64,000 bases of DNA from Filosporella fistucella (lineage: Eukaryota; Ascomycota; Leotiomycetes; Helotiales). Of this stretch, positions 13,601-23,747 are shown piece after piece; the stretch's first letter is position 1; the number at the start of each line of letters is the position of its first letter. The translations under genes and the position numbers were made by a program. The notes beneath the pieces were generated by a model, which ran no database searches, was not told the DNA's origin, and worked only from the letters and a program-made list of their open reading frames with translations. Location: the NCBI GenBank assembly GCA_030077755.1, contig JAQJZZ010000020.1, forward strand, positions 682,001-746,000, given 5' to 3'.

Positions 13601-14408
13601 AGTTGTGTAGGGAGCTCTGTTGGGAGCTCAGGGCGCGCAGCGGTAGCGTCTTAGTGGGTGTGTAAATGGATGTTGAGTTTGAGAGTAAGTTATGGATTAC
13701 GAAACGTCCAGACTGAGGAGATTGTGAGGGTATTCGGTATTTGTGAAATTACTGATGTTAAAGGTGTTCGCGTCCCCATAAAGTCCAGGTCCAGTACGCG
13801 ACCCCAGGCGGAAATTTGACAGGGGAGCTTCTTAGGCGAGATTGATTGCCGGCTCGACATCTCTATCAGAACTTCAAGATAACATGGGAGAATTAAAATT
13901 CCTTTTACTAGAGGTGGATCTTGAAAACAATGACAGTCTGTATGAAATCAGGCCTTTTGTTCTTTGCTTTCGAGGACATAATGCATAATTCTGTCATAGT
14001 TCTCTCCCGGAAACCTATACTATTGTAATAAGAACACTTGGAGAACAGGATGGCCTATTGAAATTTTTTTTTGGCATTTTCCTTTGTATTACTTCCACGT
14101 ATCTGCTTTGCAAATTTGACACTTTCTCTTTATAACTGGACCAAATGGCCTCACTCAATTACATCCCACAAGAACATGCCTCTTACCCTTCAGCTTACAA
14201 TCAAAGCAATAATTACAGCACATTACAAATACTGTTATTGAGATGTGAAAAGCATTTCATAACGAGCTCTGCTACGGAAATTGAGTAGATTACTGGCTGG
14301 GTATACGCAAAAGGGTATCTGAATAAAACTGCCTCCACACGCCTATGCAACCTGCAAAGCGTGGTACCACTCCGCTTTTCCCGCTTGTGAATTGCACCGC
14401 AAAGACTT
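13601..14408. other. Intergenic (ARP1 5' side, PHD gene 3' side)
   Basis: ARP1 upstream region and 3' end of the next minus-strand gene. T-rich stretch (GAAATTTTTTTTTGGC) near 14060. No ORF or RNA gene seen. Confidence 0.6.
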
Positions 14409-16417
14409 TCATGATGGTATCAGAGCGATTGGGTAGACTTTTGGCTCCACTCGTCCTCTTCTCCTTGGACCTCTGGGCTCATCATCTTCCGTCTCTCTCT
14501 CAACCATAACCAGTCGTCCATTTTTAAGAGATGGCACCAGATCTTCCAATCCATCGATCCCAAAGAACTCTTCCATTCGTTCAAGGAACTCGTTGCCATC
14601 TTCTCGTCTCTCTCCTTGCTGATTAGCATCCCAGTAACTTAAAGCCCGCCTTTGTTTCACTTTATCTGTCAGAAGCTTGCCGAAATTCTGTTTCCGTCGA
14701 TTAGGATGAGCTGCAATCCACTCCTTCCTCTTTTCAATATCGTCGGCTTCTTCATCAGCCATGCGTTGAGGCCAGGCACTTCTTGGATCGAATGAGCCCC
14801 AGACCTGACTGTCAAGAATTTCTTGCGCTGTTGGCTCGAATTCCTGCGACTTGCGTTGCTGATCAAGGTAAGCATCAAGCGAGGATTCGTCGAACGCTCT
14901 GCGTCTCTCTTTCTGCGCAGCCTCGAATTCACTAGAAATTTTCAATGTACCAGAGGACCCGAAATTCAGATTATACAGCTCCTCAGCTTCTCCTGGTGTA
15001 TCGATGTCCATGTTCAGATCAGCTTCAGGGATGTGAATCTTTGGATTTTGCGGGAAGATGGCAGGTGAAAGCGAGGGACTTCGAAGTTGCGACTCGGATT
15101 CGGGTGAAGGTGAGGAAAGAAGAGGCATTTGAGTCTTAGCTGGAGATGGCTGATTCTCTTGAGACATTCGATCTATCAATGCAGACCCATTTGCATGCAA
15201 CATATCGTCTTGTCTTGTACCTGGATGTGATGGTAGTCGGTCATTGATGGCATTGGACAAGGTAGGCGATCGATATTCTGGTAGGGGGCTGAGTCTGGAC
15301 GATGGATTGATAGCGTTGCTTTCCATAGCAATGCTCTGATCAGCTGTTGCTTGTAACTCTTGAGCTATTTGAGATCCAGGGCTATCCGCGTCGTCATGGG
15401 TCGTCCACTGAACTGTATCAAGAACTTGAGGTGGCGGTGGTTCATATTCTGGGGAGTAACTTCCTAGCTCCGGACTTGGACGAGCTGGGCTTGTGTTTGA
15501 CCCTGACGAGTCTGCTCCCATCATGGGTTCGTCCAGGCTATCGAAGTCAAGTGAACGATTTTGTTCCTCGTGATTCAACCTGGCCTTGGTGAATGCAGGC
15601 TGGAGTGTAGCACCTTGCGGCTGCTGACGAGGCGTGATCGACTTTCGTCTGTAAGGGGAGGTTGCCGAGGTCGATGGGCTACTTATAGGCTCTTTTGCAA
15701 TAGACGACCTCTTCCGCTTCAAGAATGGTTTATCCTCTGGTCGTACATTGTGCATCTTGCTCTTTTGAAATGGCCGTGGAGCGAATGGGGTGTTTGTAAC
15801 AGGAGGTTTTGCTCTCACGTCCTTGTATCGATTCTCTGCCTCATGTCTGCCACAAAATAGCTTCATAGAGAAAATCGGAACTGTGCATCCATCAGCTTGG
15901 CAAATCCTGGCAGCTTGGAACTTCTTCGTCTCTGGTTGTTTTGGCATTTGCACTGATGAGGATGCAATTGCAGAAGAAGTCAATGGGTTTGCTGTTGTAG
16001 CTGAGGTTTGTGCACTCTGATAGATTGAGACGTAAGGGGCCGAGTGTGAGTGTGAGATTAAACTGGAGGAAGCTGGTTGCCTAGAAGTTCTCTCTGCAGC
16101 TGTTGATGCATGTTTAGCAGCGATCTTGTCAGTACACCTTTTGCAAGTGAACTCCGTGCTACAAGCAATTAGTAAATTGATCTTAGCTAAGTAATAGTGA
16201 ATTGAAAGAGTATTTACCTGCGATCTGTGACTCTTGGCTGGTGACAGTAATGATGCCACCGTCTCTGGCATCTTACACATCTCACGAAAAGAAGTGTAGG
16301 CTCCACTTCTGGACCTCTGCAAGTATAACATTTCAGCGCTTTGCTAGATGAAGACATTGAGGTGACAGAACTCGAGTCGTCGATACTGTCGAGTATTCTA
16401 TCATCTCTCTGAACCAT
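14409..16417 (-). CDS. PHD-finger protein, fungal, probable chromatin reader
   Basis: Two exons (16417-16218 and 16158-14409; 59-nt intron) encode 649 residues. Residues 30-75 form a C4HC3 PHD finger: C30-x2-C33, C47-x2-C50, H55-x2-C58, C72-x2-C75; the intron falls inside the finger, just before its last Cys pair. PHD fingers usually read histone H3 tails, so a nuclear chromatin role is likely. A second cluster, C153-x4-C158-x10-C169-x2-H172, could bind another zinc. The middle is Ser/Pro-rich and disordered. The C-terminal 150 residues are denser, with charged helices (EKRKEWIAAHPNRRKQNFGK, KVKQRRALSYWDANQQ) and a GIDGLEDLVP segment that looks conserved. I do not know a characterised orthologue. 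Confidence 0.85.
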
Positions 16418-17471
16418 GGTTAGTAATCAGTCGTTCAAAATATAATGCATTTGATAAATGTATCGCTGCGTCTCAGGTCTTTTCAGTCTTGATAGTCATC
16501 AACCTGCACTTGAGTGGCTTCGCATCTCATCCTCGATCATACAAGAAGGACATTTCCACTGGAATGCCGCCCATCTCTAGCATTCATATGGCGTAGCTAA
16601 GAATGTTGTCCACCGCAGCCTTTGGTTGCGCGTCCTGGGGTCTGAAGAGGCGAAACTCCTGATAGCAGTAGTGCCTAAAGACATATATGTTCCCATCAAC
16701 TTCACTAATCTCATATAACTTATATGAGAATAGTCTTGCTTGCCGATGGGACGCCAGCAGTGAACAGGCATGACATTAAGCTTCCTCAATATCAATCCAT
16801 ATGAAGGGGCTAAGACCAAACCAGAACAAGCTTTGAAGCAGTCGGACCTTTTACCAGATGTTCATCATAGACGCAAATTTTAATAAAGATATTGTAACAT
16901 ACCTTGTCTGAGAATTCTACCAACGAAGCTCTGTTTGCCGCAAGGCTGGCCGCAGGTAAATGTGGTGAGGCCATTGCTTCTCAAGGGCGACAAACAATCG
17001 AATCCAACACCACGCGATTATCAACTTGTTGGTCTTGCAAAGCCATGTAGATTCCAGCTGAGTGATAGGGTAAGCTCGAATTGTTCTTTCAGATCGTCCA
17101 TACGGAGTACAGTCGCGACTAGATTGCGCGATCTCGTGACATCAGTCGGGTTGGATCAGGATATTCCCTTGGACAAGGCCGTGTCGATCTCTGTGAGCCA
17201 AACTTTTGTCTGATTGCTCGCGTCAAAGTTTTGTGGACAATTTGAAGACAATTCGAAGTAGTTAGAAGTGTAGCTGTTGGAAGGGGATCATCATCTCAAT
17301 TCCAATTTACAACGCGCCTGGCTGACCCCACCAAACCGCAGCGGCCGCTAGCGTCTTTTTGATTACGGGCACCGCGATAATGCCACATTGATAAAGGGGA
17401 ATTCGAACAGCATTTGAACAATAATACAATTTCGATACCTGGTTTTTTGTTGCTGCTTAATATCCTCCCCG
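16418..17471. promoter_or_regulatory. Shared divergent promoter, PHD gene and Cex1-like gene
   Basis: About 1.05 kb between two divergent starts. It contains a perfect 9-bp inverted repeat with a 1-nt centre at 16710-16728 (CTCATATAA / TTATATGAG) and a TACGGAGTAC word at 17101-17110. Small ORFs on both strands lack any recognisable feature. No TATA element can be placed with confidence. Confidence 0.45.
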
Positions 17472-20129
17472 ATGGAGTTCTTCAAATCAGCTGTGGCCTC
17501 AGCAATATCAAAAGGTCCCCCATTTCCATACACCTTTGGCGACCGAGTAGACATAGACACAAGCATTTGGACACTTTATAATGGCACGAAGCGCGTATGA
17601 ATAAATTTCCTGGGTATTGAGCAATGGGCTAATTTTGTCTCCTAGGATGATGGATCTAACTGTAGTATATTCTCTTTCGATGTTACCACAAACAAAAATC
17701 GCCTCCCAATGGCAAGAAATGCTGTTAAGAAGCTACGGACTTTGCGACATCCTGGGGTGATCAAGGTGTTTGATACAGTCGAGGTACGATTTTGGGAGTC
17801 TGTATGATTGCAATGTCTTACGAATCTGGGATTAGACCGAAACATACATCTATATTGCAACAGAGAGGGTGACTCCTTTGAGGTGGCATATCAAACGCAA
17901 GAGCATGAGCCCAGAGACGCTGAAATGGGGATTATTTGGTGTAGCTGTGGGTTCAACCTATCTCCCTTATTTTTACATACAAAATTTAATTATAATGCTA
18001 GCAAACAATCAAATTCATCAATGATGAAGCTTCTTCCGTTCATGGCGCCCTTCGAGCTGGTTCGATTTACACAAGTGAGAGCGGGGAGTGGAGAGTTGGT
18101 GGATTCGAGGTTCTGAGTAGCATGAAGGACGATGATGCCATAATATACGTATGTTCAGCAATGTATATTATGGTTTGCCGACTAAATGTTTCTAGAATTA
18201 TGGAAGTCTTGTACCCGATGCTGGACGCTATACACCTCCTGAGCTTGCAAAGTCTGGTTGGGACGCGATAAAGAGAAATCCTCTAACAGCTGTCGACGCA
18301 TACAATTTTGGAACCTTGATATTTGAGGTTTTCAATGGCGATTTCAGTGGCGGAGATCAAGCTGGGCAAACAAAAAGTATCCCTCCAAGCATGCATTCAA
18401 GTTATAGACGGCTAGTCAACAGCAATCCCAAAGCTAGAGTCAGCGTTGGAAGTTTCTTGGAGCAAGGTCGTCGAAGTGGTGGATTCTTCAACACATCACT
18501 GATCAAACTTACGGAAACGGTCGATAATCTTGGGATGAAGAGTGAAGAGGAACGAGAAGAATTTCTCAAGTGTGTAAATCTCGATACACTGAATGTGAGA
18601 GACTAACTTTGATAGTGATTTGGACCAACTGTCGGATGATTTCCCCGAAGATTATTTCAAAGTGAAGATCCTCCCTGAGTTACTGAAGTCAGTAGAGTTC
18701 GGAGGTGGTGGACCAAAGGTCTTCAGCGTTGTGATGAAGATAAGCAAAAAGCTTACAGATGAAGAATTCGAAGTAAAGGTCACTCCGGCTGTTGTAAGAC
18801 TTTTCAGCAGTCCGGACCGAGCAATTAGAGTCTGTCTACTGGACAACTTACCCCTAATGATTGAAAGATTACCACAGAAAGTGGTGAATGACAAAATCTT
18901 CCCTCAGATGGTATGTCACAAAAGCCTGTTGCGTGAGATAAACTGACAGCATGTGCCAGGTTACCGGCTTTACAGATGTTGCCCCTGTTGTACGAGAACA
19001 AACCGTCAAAGCGGTACTCACAATCATCAGTAAACTATCTGACAGAACCATCAACGGCGAGCTTCTCAAATATCTTGCCAAAACTTCAAACGATGAGCAG
19101 CCTGGCATCCGAACAAATACTACAATCTGCCTGGGCAAAATCTCGAAAAACTTAGGCGTCAGCACCAGGTCAAAAGTCCTAATAGCAGCTTTCACACGAT
19201 CCCTCCGAGATCCATTCGTTCATGCAAGAAACGCCTCATTAATGGCCTTAGCAGTAACATCAGACGCATTCAATGAAGACGACTGTGCGAATAGGATTCT
19301 CCCTGCTCTCTGCCCTTGCTTGATCGACAAGGAGAAACTCATCCGAGATCAAACCACCAAAACAATGGAGGTGTATATGCAAAAGATACGCAAGTTCGCC
19401 TCAACCATGTCAGATACTGCCCTTCCACCTCCAAACGCAGCCGAAACATCAAACACATCTACTCCACGTATGAGTACCCCTCAACCAAGCGAAGCAGCTT
19501 CATGGACAGGCTGGGCTATCTCATCATTCACCAACAAAGTTTCTTCCGCCGCTGGTGAAATCACAACCGCCAATGGCACCACACCTCGTTCCTCCTCTAC
19601 ACCCGCAGCCCAACCATCCCGACCTCCAACGTCCTCAGCGTCTACACTCCACCGCCAAGCTCTCGCCTCCCCACCTATAACAACCTCAACACGCACATCC
19701 ACTTCCTCGACCACAAACGACTATTTCCCACCGACCTCTGAACCAGACGACATAGACGTCGACGACGCATGGGGCAACATGGAAGAAGATTCCTTCTTCG
19801 ACGCTCCTTCCGAAACGCCCAAACCCTCTAACGCAGCTAACCCCTTTGACAACGACGAGGAACCTGATTTCGCTGGCTGGCTGGCTAAACAGGCGGAGAA
19901 GAAAGGTGGAAAACCGTTGCCGAAAGGATTAGCTAAGCCTGCTGCTTCTAACGGCAGCACAAGACCGGTTGTAAGTAGAGGTGGGAGTGCACCTGTGAAG
20001 AAAGTTACGACTGGTCCTGCTCCTGCTGCAGTAGCTGTTAAAACGACTGCGAAACCGGCTGTAAAGAAGAAGATTGATACGAGGCCTAAGGAGACGGGGG
20101 AGGATGATGGGTGGGGTGATGGGTGGTGA
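17472..20129 (+). CDS. SCYL1/Cex1-family pseudokinase with HEAT repeats
   Basis: Cex1 (yeast) and SCYL1 (animals) are kinase-like scaffolds linked to nuclear tRNA export and COPI traffic. Seven exons keep frame: 17472-17594, 17646-17783, 17836-17946, 18002-18148, 18196-18569, 18616-18910, 18960-20129; product 785 residues (yeast Cex1 is about 760). The N-terminus has the family entry FPYTFGD then SIWTLYNGTKR. The kinase fold is degenerate: VHGALRAGSI stands where HRD is expected and VGGFEVLS where DFG is expected, so catalysis is unlikely. HEAT-like helices follow (LPELLKSVEFGGGGPKVF, VVREQTVKAVLTIISKL, KTSNDEQPGIRTNTTICL). The tail is Ser/Thr-rich and ends in an acidic Trp motif (DDGWGDGW), the type that binds COPI coat subunits in other proteins. 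Intron 3 has a weaker donor (GTGGGT). Confidence 0.93.
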
Positions 20130-20491
20130 ATTTCTTCCTCGTTACACCTGCATAATCGAAGTAGCGTAACGGATCTTAATCACAAGGTTTGAATAGGCAA
20201 TGAACTGATTCAGCGGCATAGTTTGCGTTTGCGTTGGCGTTCGGGGTGGGGAATCCATGGATAGATTGTTGATTTGGCGGCCTACGTAGGAGGGTAGATA
20301 ATGCATACACTGTTGGAACCCGTATCGTGGGAGGAAGTAGATGAATACAGTAGTTCAAGTAGGAAATGATAAAAAGACTCCAGCGATGAGAGTATTCTAC
20401 TTATTGCCTCTGTGCTATGCTGTGCTATGAATACAAGTCCTCTATTGCTTGCTTGCCTGTAACAAAGCCCTCCATTTTCCCCTACCCTCCC
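20130..20491. other. Intergenic spacer left of the inverted-repeat element
   Basis: 3' flank of the Cex1-like gene. GCGTTTGCGTTGGCGTTC near 20222 is a short imperfect repeat. No ORF supported. Confidence 0.5.
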
Positions 20492-20539
20492 CCTCAAATG
20501 ACGCTCCGCTGGCCCTCCGGGGGCCACTGCCGTGGAGGC
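20492..20539 (+). repeat. Left terminal inverted repeat
   Basis: Pairs with 21171-21218 in inverse orientation; differences at the C/T inside CTCYGGGGG and at one outer base. Confidence 0.85.
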
Positions 20540-20859
20540 CGAGAATCTATGCTTAAGCAAAGGTAGCTGCTTTGACAATATACGTCTTATTTAAAGATCT
20601 CTAGACACCCCCCTTCTCGTCCTCAAGAATAGCTAATCAGAGTCCTAGAATACCTAGTGATGTCCCTAGATATAGAGTATAAAGCCTCAGTAAGATTTTC
20701 CACCTTTCCTGTTGAACCAAGCAAGCTAGCTAGACAACCAAATTCCCAACCCACTCAAGCCAAGCATAGATTAAAAGTGAGAGCCCGTCACAAAACAATT
20801 GGCCCTGAGTGTCATGTACCTGAATAGGCTGTCAACTACCATACCGCAATGAAGTCCCA

Positions 20860-20980
20860 GTGGCCGAGTGGTTAGTTGAGGGTCGCAAACTATAAAAATG
20901 GCTTCTTTAAAAATCCCCTTGGGGTTTTCTAAGGTGTATCTCGTCTTCGGAGGGGTACACTGGAGTTTTGCCGTTTTTTA
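20860..20980 (+). repeat. tRNA-derived SINE-like repeat, copy A (nested in the inverted-repeat element)
   Basis: Starts with a near-perfect RNA polymerase III A box (TGGCCGAGTGG, 20861-20871) and contains a B-box-like TTCGGAGG near 20946. The block GGGTTTTCTAAGGT, then CTTCGGAG, then CTGGAGTTTTGCC followed by T runs recurs in the same order at 50155-50220. It does not fold as a normal tRNA (the expected acceptor and T arms are missing). The homology of two copies, both with pol III-like boxes and T-rich ends, suggests a SINE or a decayed tRNA-derived repeat. Confidence 0.55.
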
Positions 20981-21170
20981 CTCCGAATTTCATTTGGTCG
21001 ATACTTTTTTTGGCTTTTGTGAATTTTTTTGTCTGAGTTGTATCTCTAGTATAAATATTCTTACTTTTAATTTCTGCTTTCTGCTTTAATATTCTCGCTA
21101 TGAGTTCGAAAGAGTATACTTCGTATACTCCATAAGATAGTTTCTAAGTGTAGTTTCTCTGCTCGGGAGG

Positions 21171-21218
21171 GCCTCCACGGCAGTGGCCCCCAGAGGGCCA
21201 GCGGAGCGTCATTGGAGG
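21171..21218 (-). repeat. Right terminal inverted repeat
   Basis: Inverse partner of 20492-20539. Starts GCCTCCACGGCAGTGG on the plus strand. Confidence 0.85.
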
Positions 21219-21644
21219 AGGTGGTTTAGATAGTGGATTCTTTGTTAGGGGTTTAGTATGGATGGTGAAGAAACTGGATACGTATATGCTTATTGAATGG
21301 AATACTTGAGGAAGGAAGGGAAACTAGGATTAGGATTAGAATTGGGATTGATAGAGACGACCCGCTTTAGGAAATAGTAATGTCTTGTCAGCTGCTAAAG
21401 AATTCTATCTCTTGTAAAAATGGATAAGAACTCTTATATTAAGGTTACCATCTACAGAATAGATATAACATATACACTTATTCTCTGTTTCACAGAATCA
21501 CAAGCTCGTCGTCTGTCCAATACACAAAGCCGAGAATCCGAAACAAAGAGTCGAATGTCTCATAAACATGATATAAGATTGCTGTCTACATATAAGATAT
21601 AGATATATACTTCCTCCCCCATCTCCCCACCCCATCTTCCCAAC

Positions 21645-23747
21645 CTAAAAAGCCCAACCCAAAGTCAACCTATAAATCCTCTCCAATTTGGTCTCTGGTC
21701 CACCCTTCCTCGCCGCCTGCTCAGCCAAGAACTCGGCCTCTTGCGCATCAATCCTCGCCTTCCCTCCATACAGATCCGCATCCTCGGACTTGATAATCTT
21801 AGTTTTCATAATGAATTTATATCCGAAGTACATGATGAAGTAGAGCGGGATGCCTAGATACGTAGTCACGAACGTGCGGGTATCGAAGCCCTTTCCAGGA
21901 TTAAGTTTCTTGTGGCAGAAGAGGTAGAAGCCTTTGAAGAAAGCGATGAGGATGGAGAAGCAGAGTGCGCCAACGGAGCCCCATTTTCCGAGAGGTGCGA
22001 CGTAGGGCATGGCCGAGTTGGGGATCCCTTGAGCGCGCCGGGCGTTGACGAAACAGATGTGGGAGATGAGGATGGAGATCCAGGTTAGGAGTCCGAACAT
22101 GGTGACTAGGTTTACGAAGTAGGAGAATACTTGGTAAGAAGCTGTATTTATACCTAGGAAAGCGAGGAGACAGAACGCGCAGGAGAGAGCTAGAGCAGCG
22201 ACAGGAACGCCGCGCTTATCGGTGTAGGTGAATATCTTAGGGGCTTTCTTCTCGTGCGCGAGTCCGAAGAGCGTTCGTGAAGCGATGTAGAGATCTGAGT
22301 TTGCAGCTGAGAAGACGAAGATTAGGATACAGGCGTTTAGGATACCGGGGAGGACTTTGATGCCGCTGAGACTGATGGCGATGACGAAGGGAGAGGCTGC
22401 TGCGGTGTTTCCACCGTTGCTGATTCCATCTTTCAAAGCTTTGGAGTTCCATGGTACGAGCATGCCGAGGAGGAAGACGAGTACGACGTAGAATAGGAGG
22501 ATTCGGTAGAAGGTGAGTTTAATGGCTCTAGGGATGACTTTTCTTGGATTTTGAGCCTCGCTGTTTTATAATTAGTTTTGGTTCTGGAGATCATGGGAAT
22601 ACATGCTTACCCAACTGTCACACCAACAAGTTCCGTTCCGAGGTAGGCAAAGACGGCGGTGGTGAAGGTTGACCACACAGCCAAAAATCTACCAGTGGCG
22701 CCAGCTAGGATAAGTTAATACATGTTGTGAATGAAGTCGGGATAGAATGAACCTACAGGCGATATACGGGTGGAATGCTCCAGGATTCTTCCAGTAAGTA
22801 AACCCAGTTGCATCTTTATTTGGTCCACCACCACAGGCAAGAATCAAGGACAAAAGGATCAAGCCGAGGATGACGACGACCTTGACGGAGGAGAGCCAGA
22901 ATTCAAACTCGCCGAAGAATCTGATACCAAAGTAATTGATCAAGATGATTGCCACCAAGAAGACTGCGATAAAGACACCAGGGTTGATTTCATCTCTAGA
23001 TTTCCAATACTGAATAACGAGCGAAGCGGCAGTCAAGTTATTTGGTGTAACAATAATATACTGTGATACGCAGTTAGTGAGTGCCAATATGGAAGGTGTT
23101 TGACGAGCTGATAAGCTTCCAGGGCCAATATATTGCTCGTTCCGATGCCGTGCATTCGGACTCAAGGAGTTTGTACGAACCTTGAAGAAATAATTCCATC
23201 CCAGACAGAAACCCAGTGCCGGGTCTACGAACCGGGTCGCATAACCTGTGAATCCCGAAGACATTGGAAGCCATGCGGCCATCTATTTATCCCCTAGGTC
23301 AGCAGTGTCCTGCAATAAATGCATGTATTCGGAGATTGATGGGACGGTGTGTACCTCTCCAAGTGCGGCCATAACTAGGAAACAGAGGAATCCAACGATG
23401 GTGTATCCTATGAACAATGGCGCTGGACCTGCTTGTTGCAAAGACTTTCCAGTTCCTAACTTTATCAGTAATTGCGCAGATTGGTTTTAGTCGGATTCTT
23501 TACCAATGATCAATCCGGTTCCTTAAAAATTGTTAGTAACTGCCCTGAACCAACTTTCATACTCGGGATTCTCACCAATGGCACCACCGATTGCAATCAT
23601 AGTAATCTGTCTGGCCTTAAGACCACGGTGAAGTTGGTGGGACTTATCATCATCGAAGTCATTTGGCCCGGCGATATTGACATCTGGATTGTAGATCTTC
23701 CTTTCGGGAGACCCTTCAGAAGAGTCGTACTTGTTGATGTCTGCCAT
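21645..23747 (-). CDS. Amino acid permease, YAT family, DIP5/AgtA-like
   Basis: Plasma-membrane proton symporter for amino acids; the sequence is closest in my memory to dicarboxylic amino acid permeases (yeast DIP5, Aspergillus AgtA). Seven exons keep frame: 23747-23576, 23521-23504, 23455-23355, 23282-23181, 23060-22757, 22704-22611, 22560-21645; 568 residues, the usual size for 12 membrane spans. Landmarks: a soluble N-terminus, TM1 MIAIGGAIGTGLIIGTGKSL, LGEMAAWLP, ALGFCLGWNYFFK, NYFGIRFFGEFEFWLSSVK, AYLGTELVGVTVGEAQNPRK, FSAANSDLYIASRT, and YFVNLVTMFGLLTWISI. Exon 2 is only 18 nt and encodes half of TM1. Substrate range cannot be read from sequence; aspartate/glutamate is a guess by family. 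Confidence 0.93.

Larger units (their letters stand above)
20492..21218. mobile_element. MITE-like element with 48-bp terminal inverted repeats
   Basis: The arms 20492-20539 and 21171-21218 are inverted complements over 48 bp with two mismatches; 43 bp (20497-20539 against 21171-21213) match with one. The arms are GC-rich in AT-rich surroundings (GACGCTCCGCTGGCC... and its complement) and each is partly self-complementary (GGCCCTCCGGGGGCC). The 727-bp unit has no transposase ORF, which fits a non-autonomous element. Inside lie a tRNA-like repeat (about 20860-20980) and a perfect hairpin, GAGTATAC-TTC-GTATACTC at 21112-21130. I could not find a clear target-site duplication, so the family is undetermined and the outer edges are approximate. 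Confidence 0.7.

Noticed and set aside
20855..20935. Functional tRNA gene
   Set aside because: Only an A-box match is good; the acceptor and T arms do not pair and the B-box match is weak.
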